A DNA stretch of 64,000 nt from Halomonas sp. (GTDB lineage Bacteria > Pseudomonadota > Gammaproteobacteria > Pseudomonadales > Halomonadaceae), in assembly GCF_011050415.1 (NCBI RefSeq), contig NZ_DRFS01000024.1:1-64000 (forward strand). Reading direction: 5' to 3'. The position numbers were made by a program, and so were the translations under genes. Positions 1 to 8,799 of this stretch are shown here, piece by piece (the first letter of the stretch is position 1; each line of letters starts with the position of its first letter). Below the pieces are notes generated by a model. That model was not told the origin of the DNA and did no database searches. It saw only the letters and a program-made list of their open reading frames with translations.

Positions 1-73
1 GAACAGGTGCACCACCTTCGGCTTGCTTGAGGATCGACAGTATTTGGCTGTCAGAAAAACGTGATTTTTTCAT
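1..73 (-). CDS. IS3-family transposase OrfA, N-terminal fragment cut by window edge
   Basis: The reverse strand from 73 reads MKKSRFSDSQILSILKQAEG and runs off the left edge. This is the typical opening of IS3-family OrfA proteins, the helix-turn-helix subunit that is fused to OrfB by programmed frameshifting to make the active transposase. Only 24 codons are visible, so completeness of the element cannot be judged. The gene points left and the end of the element nearest this gene must lie to its right, somewhere between 74 and about 150. Confidence 0.8.
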   Translation of the reverse strand, partial: MKKSRFSDSQILSILKQAEGGAPV

Positions 74-150
74 GCAGAATCTCCCTGCGTTTAGCTTACG
101 GAAAATTCTACTTTTGAGCACCCTGGTTTTTTGGGGGGATTACCGAGACG
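1..150 (-). mobile_element. End of an IS3-type insertion sequence (boundary approximate)
   Basis: The transposase start at 73 is preceded on the reverse strand by a short untranslated leader, as expected at the left end of an IS3-type element. A C-rich/A-rich tract on that strand (about 127-141) looks like the subterminal part of an IS3 inverted repeat. The exact tip and target duplication cannot be fixed because the other end lies outside the window; 150 is an estimate. Confidence 0.5.
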
Positions 151-391
151 CTTGCGCGGCAACCGCCAGTTTCCACTTTCGTCAGCCATATATGTCAGTG
201 AAAAACGAGTGACATCTTTAGAGCCAGGGAAGGCGTGTGGGTGGCTAAGAATAGGTGCCATTGAGACCCCAAACTTCGCAGAATCGTTAGAAGACGCGGG
301 TGGGGTTGGGTGAGACTCAGTGCAATGATTACAGAGTTACGTACAAGGTATAATTGTAGTTATGTCTCTTGCACTAGCGTTAGCGCTACAG
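150..391. other. Intergenic stretch without a recognised gene
   Basis: Between the IS end and the GNAT gene there is no open frame that resembles a known protein, and no convincing terminator. Short frames exist on both strands but have no ribosome binding site or family resemblance. It may be flank disrupted by the IS insertion. Confidence 0.4.
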
Positions 392-835
392 CTAAACGTT
401 CTCGTTATCTCCACTCACAAATGAATAGAGCAGAATATCAGACCGATAGACCCAGCCCTGATTGGCCCAAAACGTCTGGGCGGCTTCGTTCTCGGGAAGG
501 ATCATCAGGTGGGATTTTTGGATGCCTTCGTTTTTGAGTGCTTCCAGGCACAGGCTTACCAGCCGTGTGGCGATGCCTAACCGTCGGTGAGAATCCGCTA
601 CCGATAAGTGTTGAACATAGCCGCGCTTGCCATCGTGGCCCGCCATGATCGTTCCTACCAACTCTTCTTCTCCTTCGCCTTCTACTTCTGCCACAAAGCT
701 CAGACCGGGGTTGCGCAGCAGGTATTTCTCGATGCCTTCCCGAGAATCGGCGTCGCGAATCCTCACACCTTCACTCTCGCTCCACAGGGCAATGGCGGCG
801 TCATAATCGTTGATGGTCATGGTGCGGTAGTGCAT
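392..835 (-). CDS. GNAT-family N-acetyltransferase
   Basis: The 147-residue protein has the GNAT fold signature. A central strand (VGTIMAGHDG, YVQHLSVADS) is followed by the acetyl-CoA pyrophosphate-binding segment HRRLGIATRL (Q/RxxGxG/A type), and near the end by NEAAQTFWANQGW, the usual C-terminal beta-bulge region. These enzymes transfer acetyl from acetyl-CoA to an amine; the substrate here is unknown. Start MHYRTM at 835 is preferred over the upstream in-frame ATG at 862, because the longer version overlaps the HxlR gene just upstream and the family normally begins with a short R-x-hydrophobic strand like this one. The gap to the HxlR stop (846) is about 10 bases, so the two are probably co-transcribed. 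Confidence 0.85.
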   Translation of the reverse strand: MHYRTMTINDYDAAIALWSESEGVRIRDADSREGIEKYLLRNPGLSFVAEVEGEGEEELVGTIMAGHDGKRGYVQHLSVADSHRRLGIATRLVSLCLEALKNEGIQKSHLMILPENEAAQTFWANQGWVYRSDILLYSFVSGDNENV

Positions 836-845
836 TAGGCGGCTC

Positions 846-1220
846 TCATTGGGTGGCGGCATCGTCTTGATCGTTTAACTGGGCTGGATTGCTAAAACTG
901 TCCTTCTGTTCGGCCCATTTCAGTAAGGCATCCAGCGCGGGGCACAGCGTTTGCCCCCACTCGGTAAGACGATACTCCACTTTAGGCGGCACCAAGGGAT
1001 AGACTTTGCGGGCCACGATGCCATCCGCTTCCAGTTGGCGCAGCTGTTGGGCCAGCATTTTTTGGGAGATATCGGGGATGAGTTTTTCAAAATCGGAGTA
1101 GCGCTGCACTTTTCCATCGAAGAGATGAAAGAGAATGATGAGCTTCCAGCGCCCATCCAGCATTTTTAATGCCTTTTCCACATCGCTTGCGGCAGTAGCG
1201 GGCGTATAAATCTTTCTCAT
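846..1220 (-). CDS. HxlR-family winged-helix transcriptional regulator
   Basis: The 124-residue protein carries the HxlR winged helix: DGRWKLIILFHLFDG, then the recognition segment around SQKMLAQQLRQLEADGIVAR and the wing PPKVEYRLTEWGQTL. Family members (HxlR, YodB, HypR, QorR) are dimeric repressors or activators, often sensing electrophiles or oxidants through a cysteine just before helix 1. Here that position reads ASDVEKAL, with serine in place of the usual Cys-Pro, so thiol sensing by that residue is unlikely. Start at 1220 (MRKIYTP) is preferred over an upstream ATG at 1286, which would consume nearly all the divergent promoter region. It is divergent from the NTF2/SDR pair, its most likely target. 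Confidence 0.85.
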   Translation of the reverse strand: MRKIYTPATAASDVEKALKMLDGRWKLIILFHLFDGKVQRYSDFEKLIPDISQKMLAQQLRQLEADGIVARKVYPLVPPKVEYRLTEWGQTLCPALDALLKWAEQKDSFSNPAQLNDQDDAATQ

Positions 1221-1312
1221 TGGGAAGCCACTCACCTTTTTGTGCGTTCTTGATAATGCATAAGTCTGGGCAGAAGATTCTCTCACATTAGTCCTTACGA
1301 GAGACGACCATC

Positions 1313-1639
1313 ATGAGTTTTTCACTGCCCAACGCTATTACCACCTACTTCAACATCAGCAACGGTGCGGACGATTCCCAACTTACCGATTGCTTTACCG
1401 CCGATGCCCGTGTGTTTGATGAAGGAGAGACGCACCGCGGGCGAACCGCTATTCAATCATGGCTGCGCGCTACCCGTGCCAAAATTGAGTATCGCGTCGA
1501 GCCGTTGAGTGTTTCCCATCAAGGCAACACGATGGTGGTTACCGCCACCGTGACCGGCAACTTCCCCGGCAGTCCGGTGCAACTGGACCACACTTTTCAG
1601 CTTGCCGATGGGCAAATCCAATCATTGGAGATCCACTAA
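1313..1639 (+). CDS. NTF2-like / SnoaL-type small protein
   Basis: The 108-residue protein has the NTF2-like cone-fold pattern: an N-terminal helix ([11 protein letters not shown]), then [25 protein letters not shown], the common SnoaL/ketosteroid-isomerase-like core, then alternating strands ending [16 protein letters not shown]. Such proteins act as small-molecule isomerases, hydratases or binding subunits; no catalytic residue can be assigned. Its stop codon overlaps the ATG of the following SDR gene (TAATG), indicating translational coupling. It is probably controlled by the divergent HxlR regulator. Confidence 0.8.
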   Translation: MSFSLPNAITTYFNISNGADDSQLTDCFTADARVFDEGETHRGRTAIQSWLRATRAKIEYRVEPLSVSHQGNTMVVTATVTGNFPGSPVQLDHTFQLADGQIQSLEIH

Positions 1640-2412
1640 TGAACCTGAACTTGAACGGGCGACGCGTATTGATCACCGGTGGTAGCAAAGGGGTTGGCGC
1701 TGCCGTAGTGTCACTCTTTCGCGAGGAAGGAGCGAAGGTTCTAACAGCCGCTCGTACTCGGCCCGCCGAGCTGCCTGATGAGCTGTTTTTAGGCGCTGAC
1801 CTGATGACGGCCGAAGGCTGTGCCACGGTGGCCGATGCGGTCAACGAACGCTTGGGTGGAGTGGATATTATCGTCCATGTGCTGGGTGGCTCATCCGCGC
1901 CCGGCGGCGGGTTCTCAGCTCTTGGGGAAGCGGAGTGGCAGCGGGAGTTTGATCTCAATCTGTTTCCAGCCGTGCGGTTGGATCGCGCCCTGCTGCCCAG
2001 CATGCTGGCCCAGGGCGATGGGGTGATTATCCACGTGACCTCCATTCAGCGTGAACTTCCCCTGCCCGAATCAACCACGGCCTATGCGGCTGCCAAAGCG
2101 GCGCTGTCCACCTATAGCAAGAGCTTATCAAAGGAGGTATCACCCAAAGGGGTGCGCGTGGTTCGCGTTTCACCGGGCTGGATCGAAACGGAAGCCGCGG
2201 TTGCACTGGCCGAGCGGATTGCCCAAGAGGCAGGCACCGATTACGCAGGCGGCAAGCAAATCATCATGAATTCGCTGGGCGGCATCCCGATTGGCCGCCC
2301 CTCGAAGCCTGCTGAAGTGGCTAACTTGATCGGTTTTTTGGCGTCACCGCTGGCAGCTACGATCACGGGAACGGAGTATGTGATTGATGGTGGTACGGTG
2401 CCTGTTGTTTGA
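1639..2412 (+). CDS. SDR-family NAD(P)-dependent oxidoreductase
   Basis: This 257-residue classical short-chain dehydrogenase has the cofactor motif TGGSKGVG near residues 13-20, the NxxG-equivalent region HVLGGSS, the Ser of VTSIQ, the catalytic Tyr149-x3-Lys153 (TTAYAAAK) and the C-terminal IDGG. It should reduce or oxidise a carbonyl/alcohol with NAD(P)H; the substrate is not identifiable. It is coupled to the NTF2-like gene by a TAATG overlap, so the two probably act on the same compound. A G-rich hairpin follows the stop. Confidence 0.9.
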   Translation: MNLNLNGRRVLITGGSKGVGAAVVSLFREEGAKVLTAARTRPAELPDELFLGADLMTAEGCATVADAVNERLGGVDIIVHVLGGSSAPGGGFSALGEAEWQREFDLNLFPAVRLDRALLPSMLAQGDGVIIHVTSIQRELPLPESTTAYAAAKAALSTYSKSLSKEVSPKGVRVVRVSPGWIETEAAVALAERIAQEAGTDYAGGKQIIMNSLGGIPIGRPSKPAEVANLIGFLASPLAATITGTEYVIDGGTVPVV

Positions 2413-2438
2413 GAATGGCGGTGGTATAGCACCCATTT

Positions 2439-2462
2439 AGGGGGAAGCAGCAGTTCCCCCTT
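2439..2462 (+). terminator. Hairpin after the SDR gene (weak terminator)
   Basis: AGGGGGAA (2439-2446) pairs with TTCCCCCT (2454-2461) around a seven-base loop. There is no long T tract after it, so intrinsic termination is only possible. It lies between two convergent genes, the SDR and LysR genes. Confidence 0.4.
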
Positions 2463-2511
2463 CAAGTCTGTTCCAACCGTTTAGGACTTTATTAACAAAG
2501 CGAAATAAAAA

Positions 2512-3471
2512 TTAGAAGCGCTTAGCCAACAATGGATGAAGATTTAACTCTGGATACTGCTTCGCCACATTAGCAACGTCATTTTTTGTTTCTGCGATTA
2601 TCCACTCCCTCACCTGCTTGGCTGCGTCACTCAGCGGCTTTTTGCGCGAGTGAACCAGATGGCAAAGCCGTTCTGTGGCAATCGCTGTCGGCGTGGCGGG
2701 CACCAGCGAGCCGGTCTCCAGCCAGTGGGAAGCAATGTTCAGCCAGCCGATGGCGATGCCCTGGCCAAGCAGAGCCGCTTGGAGCACTACCGCATAGTCC
2801 GAAAACACTAACGAATGAGTCGTCCCATAAGCCTGCAGATGGAAATTGGGTAGCAGCTCGAACCAGTCTATTCGGCTGTCGCTCAGGCTGATGAGGGTGG
2901 TGGCAATATCGTTGTTGGGTGACTCAAGCTGCTGCTTGCGATAGGCGGGGCTGCACACCGGCACGAGTATTTCCGGCAGTAACAATGAGGCGTCATGCAG
3001 GATGTCTTCACCCGTGACGAAGCGTATCCCCAAGTCAACATCTTCGACTGAGCCGCTTACCGAGCCTGAAATCAATTGAAAACGTAGGTCAATATTGGGT
3101 AGCTGGGCCTGCAACTTGTGCATGCGCGGCATGAGCCAGTGGGTGGTGAAGGCAGTTGAGACCGATAACGTTACCGTTTCAAGCCCTGTGCTGCGGGCTC
3201 GGATCTCATGAATCGCCGCTTCGATATTACGAAAGCCATCAACCACGCCTTGGTAGAGGATAACCCCGCTCTCCGTCAGCTCGGTTTTGCCGGGCGTGCG
3301 CAAGAACAGTTTGACCTCCAGATACTCTTCCAGAAGCGCAAGCATGCGGCTGACCGCAGGCTGGGTAACCCCCAGTTCTACGGCGGCCTTGGTGAAGTTA
3401 CCGCAGCGGGCCGCTGACTCAAAAACAAACAGAGCGTTGGCGCTGGGTAGTTGTCGGCGCAATGTAGGCAT
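2512..3471 (-). CDS. LysR-family transcriptional regulator (GcvA/DsdC-like)
   Basis: The 319-residue protein has an N-terminal winged helix (SANALFVFESAARCGNFTKA, then GVTQPAVSRMLALLEEYL) and a type 2 periplasmic-binding-like effector domain from about residue 95. The effector-domain sequence (TLSVSTAFTTHWLMPRM, DLGIRFVTGE) is typical of the GcvA/TrpI branch. It is divergent from the ABC-transporter/FAD-oxidase operon starting at 3581 and is its likely regulator. A perfect 19-base palindrome overlaps its own start codon, suggesting autorepression. The start is chosen because MPTLRRQLPS directly precedes the HTH, as in close family members. Confidence 0.9.
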   Translation of the reverse strand: MPTLRRQLPSANALFVFESAARCGNFTKAAVELGVTQPAVSRMLALLEEYLEVKLFLRTPGKTELTESGVILYQGVVDGFRNIEAAIHEIRARSTGLETVTLSVSTAFTTHWLMPRMHKLQAQLPNIDLRFQLISGSVSGSVEDVDLGIRFVTGEDILHDASLLLPEILVPVCSPAYRKQQLESPNNDIATTLISLSDSRIDWFELLPNFHLQAYGTTHSLVFSDYAVVLQAALLGQGIAIGWLNIASHWLETGSLVPATPTAIATERLCHLVHSRKKPLSDAAKQVREWIIAETKNDVANVAKQYPELNLHPLLAKRF

Positions 3472-3486
3472 AACTTGAAGTTATGC
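3468..3486. promoter_or_regulatory. Perfect 19-bp palindrome, candidate LysR operator
   Basis: GCATAACTTGAAGTTATGC reads the same on both strands around a single central base and contains the LysR-type T-N11-A pattern. It covers the start codon of the LysR gene (3469-3471) and lies about 95 bases upstream of the divergent ABC-transporter operon. A LysR dimer bound here could block its own gene while activating the operon. Confidence 0.65.
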
Positions 3487-3580
3487 TAATGCCAAGAATT
3501 TCGCAATTGTTACCTGAGTTTTTATCTGCTGTACTCAATGGCAACCGAAGACGTTACAACCATAAAAGGCGATAAACCCT

Positions 3581-4690
3581 ATGGATGAGCGAGATAGCGT
3601 TGGTGTCTCCATACGCTCAATCAGTAAGCGTTATGGTGGCACGGTAGCCTTGAAGGACATAACTTTAAATATTGAGCCGGGTGAATTCGTATCGTTACTA
3701 GGCCCTTCAGGCTCTGGAAAAACGACACTGCTTGGTGCCCTGGGTGGATTCGTGATGCCCTCTTCAGGGTCGGTATGGGTCGGTGATCAAGACATGACCT
3801 ACATGCCACCCCATAAACGCAACATCGGCATCGTCTTTCAGAGTTACGCGCTCTTCCCTCATATGAACGTTGGCGAAAATGTCGCTTTTCCCCTGCGGGC
3901 TCGTCGCCTACCCAAGTCAACATGGCCGGAGCGGGTGAAACAGGCTCTGGCGATGGTCGAGTTGGATGGCTATCAGGAGCGCGGGGTGTCGCAACTGTCG
4001 GGCGGTCAACGGCAACGCGTCGCTCTTGCCAGGGCGATTGTTTTCGAACCAAGGCTAATCCTGATGGATGAACCGCTATCGGCGCTGGATAAGCAGTTGC
4101 GCGAAACAATGCAGATTGAACTGCGTCGCTTGCATCGCAAGCTGGGGGCCACCGTCGTTTATGTCACCCACGATCAGCGTGAAGCGCTGACCATGAGCGA
4201 CCGGGTGGCGATTCTTAAAGATGGTGAGCTGGTACAAATCGGCGCCCCTGAGACCCTGCACAACAACCCTAAAGACTCCTTTGTGGCCAGCTTTATCGGT
4301 GACTCCACCCTACTGCCGGTGACGCGTATCGATGAGCACAAGGTAAAGCTCGGCAATCAAACCCTGCTTTCCGCCAAGCCAATCTCACCCCATGCGGACC
4401 TGCTGCTAGCCATCCAGACCGAAAAATTGCTGATCGACGACGGCAGTCATGCACCCGACGTTAATCGCCTGACCTGCCGGGTTATCGAGGCTGTGTACCA
4501 GGGCGACAGTCTACGGCTGTTCCTCGAACTGGAAGACGGTACCTCCATCAGCATGCGCCAACCCAGTCATCACGCCGCAAGGCAACAGATTCCACCGCTC
4601 GGCGAGAACCTGAGCGTGGTACTGCATCCAGAGGACACCATCATCGTGCCTCGTGCGGGATGCTCCACTCCGGCGACCAACGTTGCCTGA
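3581..4690 (+). CDS. ABC transporter ATP-binding protein, PotA-like
   Basis: The 369-residue ATPase has Walker A GPSGSGKTT (residues about 45-53), Q-loop FQSYALFPH, signature LSGGQRQRVALARA, Walker B LILMDEPLSALD and the H-loop THDQREA. A C-terminal TOBE domain follows from about residue 280. This architecture is typical of PotA/FbpC-type importers of spermidine, putrescine and related amines. It opens an operon that also encodes a HAD enzyme, an FAD oxidase, the binding protein (6771) and two permeases (7900, 8796). It is divergent from the LysR gene and probably activated by it. Confidence 0.92.
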   Translation: MDERDSVGVSIRSISKRYGGTVALKDITLNIEPGEFVSLLGPSGSGKTTLLGALGGFVMPSSGSVWVGDQDMTYMPPHKRNIGIVFQSYALFPHMNVGENVAFPLRARRLPKSTWPERVKQALAMVELDGYQERGVSQLSGGQRQRVALARAIVFEPRLILMDEPLSALDKQLRETMQIELRRLHRKLGATVVYVTHDQREALTMSDRVAILKDGELVQIGAPETLHNNPKDSFVASFIGDSTLLPVTRIDEHKVKLGNQTLLSAKPISPHADLLLAIQTEKLLIDDGSHAPDVNRLTCRVIEAVYQGDSLRLFLELEDGTSISMRQPSHHAARQQIPPLGENLSVVLHPEDTIIVPRAGCSTPATNVA

Positions 4691-4726
4691 CACAATCGCG
4701 AAGTAAAACAGGAGTCATAGCCGATC

Positions 4727-5425
4727 ATGGAACTTTCCAATTTTAAAGTTCTGACATTTGATGTCGTGGGCACGCTGATCGATTTCGAGAAGGGTGTACT
4801 GGAGGCGATCCGTCGTATTGGTGGGGCTGCGGCTCAGGATCTGGACGACAATACTATTTTTGACGCTTATAAGCGCGGGCGGGATCGCTACCCGGGGCGT
4901 TCAAGCAGTGCCATGGCGGATGTCTACCGCTCGCTAGCTGAAGAGTTAAAGCTGCCTGCCGACACGGCTTCGGCTGATACTTTTCAGTTGGCGGTGTTCC
5001 ATTGGCCAGCCTTTGAAGACTCTGTGGCGGCACTGAAGCGCTTGCGCAAGCACTATCGCTTGGTCGCCATGACCAATGCTGATCGCACTGCGTTTTCTTG
5101 CTACTCCCATACCCTCGACGACCCCTTTGACGATAGCGTGACCTGCGACGAGACCGGGGTGGCCAAGCCCAACCCAATGTTCTTCGCCTACAACCGCGGT
5201 CGCCAGGCAGCTCACGGATATAAGTTTTCGGAAATTTTGCACGTTGCTCAAAGCCAGCACCATGACATCGGCATTGCTAAAGAGCTGGGTTACACCACCT
5301 GCTGGATTGAACGTCGCCAGGGTCAAGCGGGGTTCGGTGGAACGCCTGAGCCAAAACAGCTCACCACGCCTGACTTTCACTTCCCCACACTTAAGGCGTT
5401 GGCAGACGCCGTAGAGAAGGTGTGA
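4727..5425 (+). CDS. Haloacid dehalogenase-like hydrolase (HAD, type II)
   Basis: The 232-residue HAD-superfamily protein has the nucleophile Asp12 in LTFDVVGTLIDF (motif I DxxGT), motif II in VAMTNADR, and the motif III lysine in TGVAKPNPMFFAY. The layout matches (S)-2-haloacid dehalogenase-like proteins, which hydrolyse halogen or phosphate esters. Motif IV is less clear: HVAQSQHHDIGIAKELGY has HDIG where many have DxxxA. It sits in the amine-uptake operon and its stop codon is one base from the FAD oxidase start. A ribosome binding site AGGAGT precedes the ATG. The true substrate is uncertain. Confidence 0.85.
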   Translation: MELSNFKVLTFDVVGTLIDFEKGVLEAIRRIGGAAAQDLDDNTIFDAYKRGRDRYPGRSSSAMADVYRSLAEELKLPADTASADTFQLAVFHWPAFEDSVAALKRLRKHYRLVAMTNADRTAFSCYSHTLDDPFDDSVTCDETGVAKPNPMFFAYNRGRQAAHGYKFSEILHVAQSQHHDIGIAKELGYTTCWIERRQGQAGFGGTPEPKQLTTPDFHFPTLKALADAVEKV

Positions 5426-5426
5426 C

Positions 5427-6734
5427 ATGAGTGGCCCGCAGCCTACCTCCCAAATTGCTTCGCTTTGGCGTGATATGGCGAATACCACTGCTAATTTTGC
5501 GCGTCTTGCCAACGATAAAACCGTTGATGTCGCCATTATCGGCGGTGGCTATACGGGATTGGCAGCGGTCCACCGGTTAGCAGAAAGGGGTGTCCAAGCA
5601 CTTGTGGTTGATGCCAACCCGATTGGCTGGGGGGCAAGCGGACGCAATGGGGGGGTGGTGTCGGCGAAATTCCGGCTATCGTTTCCCAGTATCGCCCAGG
5701 CCCACGGCATGTCGGTAGCCAATGCCATGCACCGGCTCTGTCATGAAGCGGTAGATGAGGTGGAAACACTGATTCAGGCGTATCGCCTGCATGATGCCCG
5801 CTTCATCCGCTGCGGTAACCTGCGCTGCGCCCATACCGCCAAGGCGCTGAAAGTGATTACCGAAGAAGCCGAGTGGATGCGCCGGGAAATGGGTGATGAC
5901 TCGCTGCGCTGCCTATCCGCTGGCGAGGTCGCCGAAGAGACCGGGTCGCATGGATTTACAGGTGGGGTTTTAGGGCTTGGTGTCGGCACGTTGCACCCGC
6001 TCGACTATGTGCGTGGCCTGGCGGAAGGAATTAATCGACGCCATGGCGAGCTGGTCTTCGAGCGCACACCGGCTACCAGCATCCGTCGATTGGATGATGG
6101 TGTACTTATCGCGACGCCAGATGGCGAGATCAAAGCGCAACAGGTGATCCTGGCAACCAATGCCTATTCAGACATCACCCCCGTCAGTGTGCCGATCAGG
6201 TCTCGCCTGGTGCCGTTTAGAAGTTCGATTATTACTACTGAACCCCTACCGGAGGGGCTGCAGGCGCGCCTGATGGTCAAGGAAAGAAGCTATGGCGAAA
6301 CCCGCAGGATGATGCGCTGGTTTCGCAAGGTCGATGGACGGATCGTATTTGGGGGACGAGGGGCGTTCGGCAAACATGACTCTCAGGCGGCGTTCGACTC
6401 TCTCCAGAAAGCCATGGTGTCGCTCTTTCCAGAGCTCGCCGATATCGGTATTGCCTATCGCTGGTCTGGGCATGTGGGCATGACGCTAGATGCCCTGCCC
6501 CATGTGGGCAGGTTCGATGAGCGATTTTGCTACGCCGCCGGTTACAACGGCGCTGGCGTAGCTATGTCGACGTTGCTCGGGCGGTTGGCGGCTGACTACG
6601 CCATGGGTGAAAGCCCTGACGTGGCGCTGCTTGCCGCGGACCGACTCAAGGCCGTCCCGTTTTATCCTCTACGTGAAGTCGGTATTCGACTGGTAGCAGG
6701 TTACTACCAGTTCCTTGATGCAATCGGGCGCTGA
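5427..6734 (+). CDS. FAD-dependent amine/amino-acid oxidoreductase (DAO family, PuuB-like)
   Basis: The 435-residue protein of the D-amino-acid-oxidase fold has the dinucleotide motif VAIIGGGYTGLAAVHRLAER (about residues 35-54), followed by GWGASGRNGG, the segment that contacts FAD in gamma-glutamylputrescine oxidase (PuuB) and related enzymes. The C-terminal CYAAGYNGAGVAMSTLLG closes the FAD site. Such enzymes oxidatively deaminate amines or N-alkyl amino acids to aldehyde or keto acid with release of ammonia and peroxide. Sitting between HAD and transporter genes of a spermidine/putrescine-type importer, it probably attacks the imported compound. PuuB itself is only one possibility; other puu genes are absent here. 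Confidence 0.9.
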   Translation: MSGPQPTSQIASLWRDMANTTANFARLANDKTVDVAIIGGGYTGLAAVHRLAERGVQALVVDANPIGWGASGRNGGVVSAKFRLSFPSIAQAHGMSVANAMHRLCHEAVDEVETLIQAYRLHDARFIRCGNLRCAHTAKALKVITEEAEWMRREMGDDSLRCLSAGEVAEETGSHGFTGGVLGLGVGTLHPLDYVRGLAEGINRRHGELVFERTPATSIRRLDDGVLIATPDGEIKAQQVILATNAYSDITPVSVPIRSRLVPFRSSIITTEPLPEGLQARLMVKERSYGETRRMMRWFRKVDGRIVFGGRGAFGKHDSQAAFDSLQKAMVSLFPELADIGIAYRWSGHVGMTLDALPHVGRFDERFCYAAGYNGAGVAMSTLLGRLAADYAMGESPDVALLAADRLKAVPFYPLREVGIRLVAGYYQFLDAIGR

Positions 6735-6770
6735 TTTGGCGTCGGAAGCATTTACTCAGTTGGAGATCGC

Positions 6771-7829
6771 ATGATGAAAGATACTAACTGCTTTAAATAC
6801 TTGCTTGGTTCTTCGGTAATGGTGGTCGGTGCGCTGGGTGCCGGGCAAAGCCTGGCAAACGGCCAAATTACCTTTGTCTCCCAGGGTGGCGCTTATCAAG
6901 AGGCACAAACAATCGCCATTCTCGACCCGGTTGCCGAAGCGCTGGGCATCACCATTAATCAAGAGAGCGCCCCCGACGCCTGGCCGATGATCAGAACCCA
7001 GGGCACCACCGGCCAAGCCGTATGGGATGTGGTCGATACCCCGCCGTTGAATTGTGTGCGAGGCGGCAATCAAGGGCTGATAGAGGAGCTCGACTTCAGC
7101 CAGATTCCCAACGCTGAATCAATGCCTGAAGAGTATAAGACGCCCTACTCCGTGGCCTACGAGTTTTACTCCAGCGTGCTGGCCTACAATCCCAATGCAT
7201 TCGATGGCAATCCGCCGCAAAGCTGGGAAGACTTCTGGAATGTTGAGGAGTTTCCCGGCAACCGCGCCCTACGCAACCACCCGCTAGGAACGCTTGAAGC
7301 CGCTTTAATGGCGGATGGAGTCGCGCGTGAAGAGCTCTATCCGCTGGATGTTGACCGGGCTTTCGACAAGCTTGAAGAGATCAAACCGCATATCACCACC
7401 TGGTGGACCTCCGGCGGACAGTCAGCCCAGCTGCTCTACGACGGCGAAGTGGATATGTTGATGATATGGAATGGCCGAGTCAGTGCCATTATCAACGAAG
7501 GCGCCAATGCTGAGTTCACCTATAACGATGGCGTTCTACAGAACACGCATCTTTGCATTATCGAGGGTGCCCCCAACCTTGAGACCGCCGTCGAGTTCAT
7601 CAACGCGGCTATCGACCCCGAGTATCAGGCCAACTTACCCCTCCACATCGACTACGGCCCCGGTAATCCGGCCGCCTTCGATACTGGCAAGATTTCCGAC
7701 GAGCGGGCCAGGGAGCTGCCGAGCTTTCCTGAAAACGCCGAGCGTCAGGTGTTGATGTCATACGAGTGGTGGGCCTCCTCTGCGGGTGAGGAAGCTGAAC
7801 GTCGCTGGCTGGATTTCATGCAGCGATAA
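6771..7829 (+). CDS. ABC transporter periplasmic binding protein, PotD-like
   Basis: The 352-residue type 2 binding protein has a Sec signal peptide (hydrophobic segment VMVVGALGAGQSLA, cleavage near residue 29), then ITFVSQGGAYQEAQT, the standard opening of PotD/PotF-like proteins. Further family marks are the hinge strand YSVAYEFYSSVLAYN and the C-terminal LPLHIDYGPGNPAAF. It captures the substrate and delivers it to the permeases encoded just downstream. The binding pocket cannot be read for specificity; polyamine, opine or another cationic amine are all possible. Confidence 0.9.
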   Translation: MMKDTNCFKYLLGSSVMVVGALGAGQSLANGQITFVSQGGAYQEAQTIAILDPVAEALGITINQESAPDAWPMIRTQGTTGQAVWDVVDTPPLNCVRGGNQGLIEELDFSQIPNAESMPEEYKTPYSVAYEFYSSVLAYNPNAFDGNPPQSWEDFWNVEEFPGNRALRNHPLGTLEAALMADGVAREELYPLDVDRAFDKLEEIKPHITTWWTSGGQSAQLLYDGEVDMLMIWNGRVSAIINEGANAEFTYNDGVLQNTHLCIIEGAPNLETAVEFINAAIDPEYQANLPLHIDYGPGNPAAFDTGKISDERARELPSFPENAERQVLMSYEWWASSAGEEAERRWLDFMQR

Positions 7830-7899
7830 GTGTGCCGCTGCCTTATCTCGCCATCGGGATACGGCAGCGCTCGTCGATTTTCCCAATAGGAGACATCCT

Positions 7900-8799
7900 T
7901 TGAAAGCGACCGATGTACACGACCATTATCCTCACGCTAGTAACCAGGATGCTTCGCTGGGCTATCGACGGCGAGAGCATGCACTCATGCTGCTTTTAAT
8001 GTCTCCCGCCGTTCTGGTGGTTTTCGTGCTGCTCCTCATTCCTCTTGGTTGGTTGATCGGTCAATCGTTTTACGCCGACGGCTTCACGCTGGAGCACTAC
8101 CAACGAATCCTCACCGAAAGGATCTACTGGAATACGTTCTGGGTCACATTCCGAATCAGCTTCATCGTTACGCTGCTGGCTCTGCTGATGGGCTACCCGA
8201 TTGCCTACGCCACCTCAATATTACCGCGGCGATGGTCGATGTTGGTGCTGGCACTGGTGATTCTACCCTTCTGGACCAGCGTGCTGGTGAGGGCTTATGC
8301 CTGGCTGATTCTACTCCAGCGCTCTGGTGTGGTTAACCAATCGCTGATCAGTGCCGGCGTGATCGATACGCCGCTAGCGCTGGTGCATAACGAACTCGGC
8401 ACGATCATCGCCACAGTGCATATCCTGTTACCGTTTATGGTCTTGCCGCTCTACGCCACCATGCAGAAAATCCCCAAAGACTTAATCCAGGCTGGCGCGA
8501 GTCTCGGTGGAAGTCCGCTGCACGTTTTCACGCGCGTGTTTTTTCCGCTCTCCCTTAGCGGCGTGCTGGCCGGCATGACACTGGTGTTCGTGCTGTGTCT
8601 CGGCTTCTATATCACTCCAGAGCTGGTTGGGGGAGGACGTACGGTCATGGCTTCCATGCTGGTCAGCCGGAACATCCAGCTGTACAGCGACTGGGGAGCA
8701 GCCAGTGCCGTCAGTGTCGTGCTGCTTATCTGTGTGCTGATCATTTTCTATGTGGTGAGCCGCCTTGTACCCCTTGAGAAGATACTCGGTGCAAAATGA
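7900..8799 (+). CDS. ABC transporter permease, PotB-like
   Basis: The 299-residue inner-membrane protein has about six transmembrane segments (first: LLLMSPAVLVVFVLLLIPLG) and the EAA loop IPKDLIQAGASLGGSPLHVF that docks the ATPase. The TTG at 7900 is chosen as start: it follows AATAGGAGACA by about six bases, whereas the in-frame ATG at 7786 lies inside the binding-protein gene. Its stop overlaps the ATG of the next permease by four bases (ATGA), showing tight coupling. Confidence 0.88.
   Translation: MKATDVHDHYPHASNQDASLGYRRREHALMLLLMSPAVLVVFVLLLIPLGWLIGQSFYADGFTLEHYQRILTERIYWNTFWVTFRISFIVTLLALLMGYPIAYATSILPRRWSMLVLALVILPFWTSVLVRAYAWLILLQRSGVVNQSLISAGVIDTPLALVHNELGTIIATVHILLPFMVLPLYATMQKIPKDLIQAGASLGGSPLHVFTRVFFPLSLSGVLAGMTLVFVLCLGFYITPELVGGGRTVMASMLVSRNIQLYSDWGAASAVSVVLLICVLIIFYVVSRLVPLEKILGAK

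Noticed and set aside
7786..7899. Upstream ATG for the PotB-like permease
   Set aside because: It lies inside the binding-protein gene and adds a segment without membrane character; TTG at 7900 has a good ribosome site.
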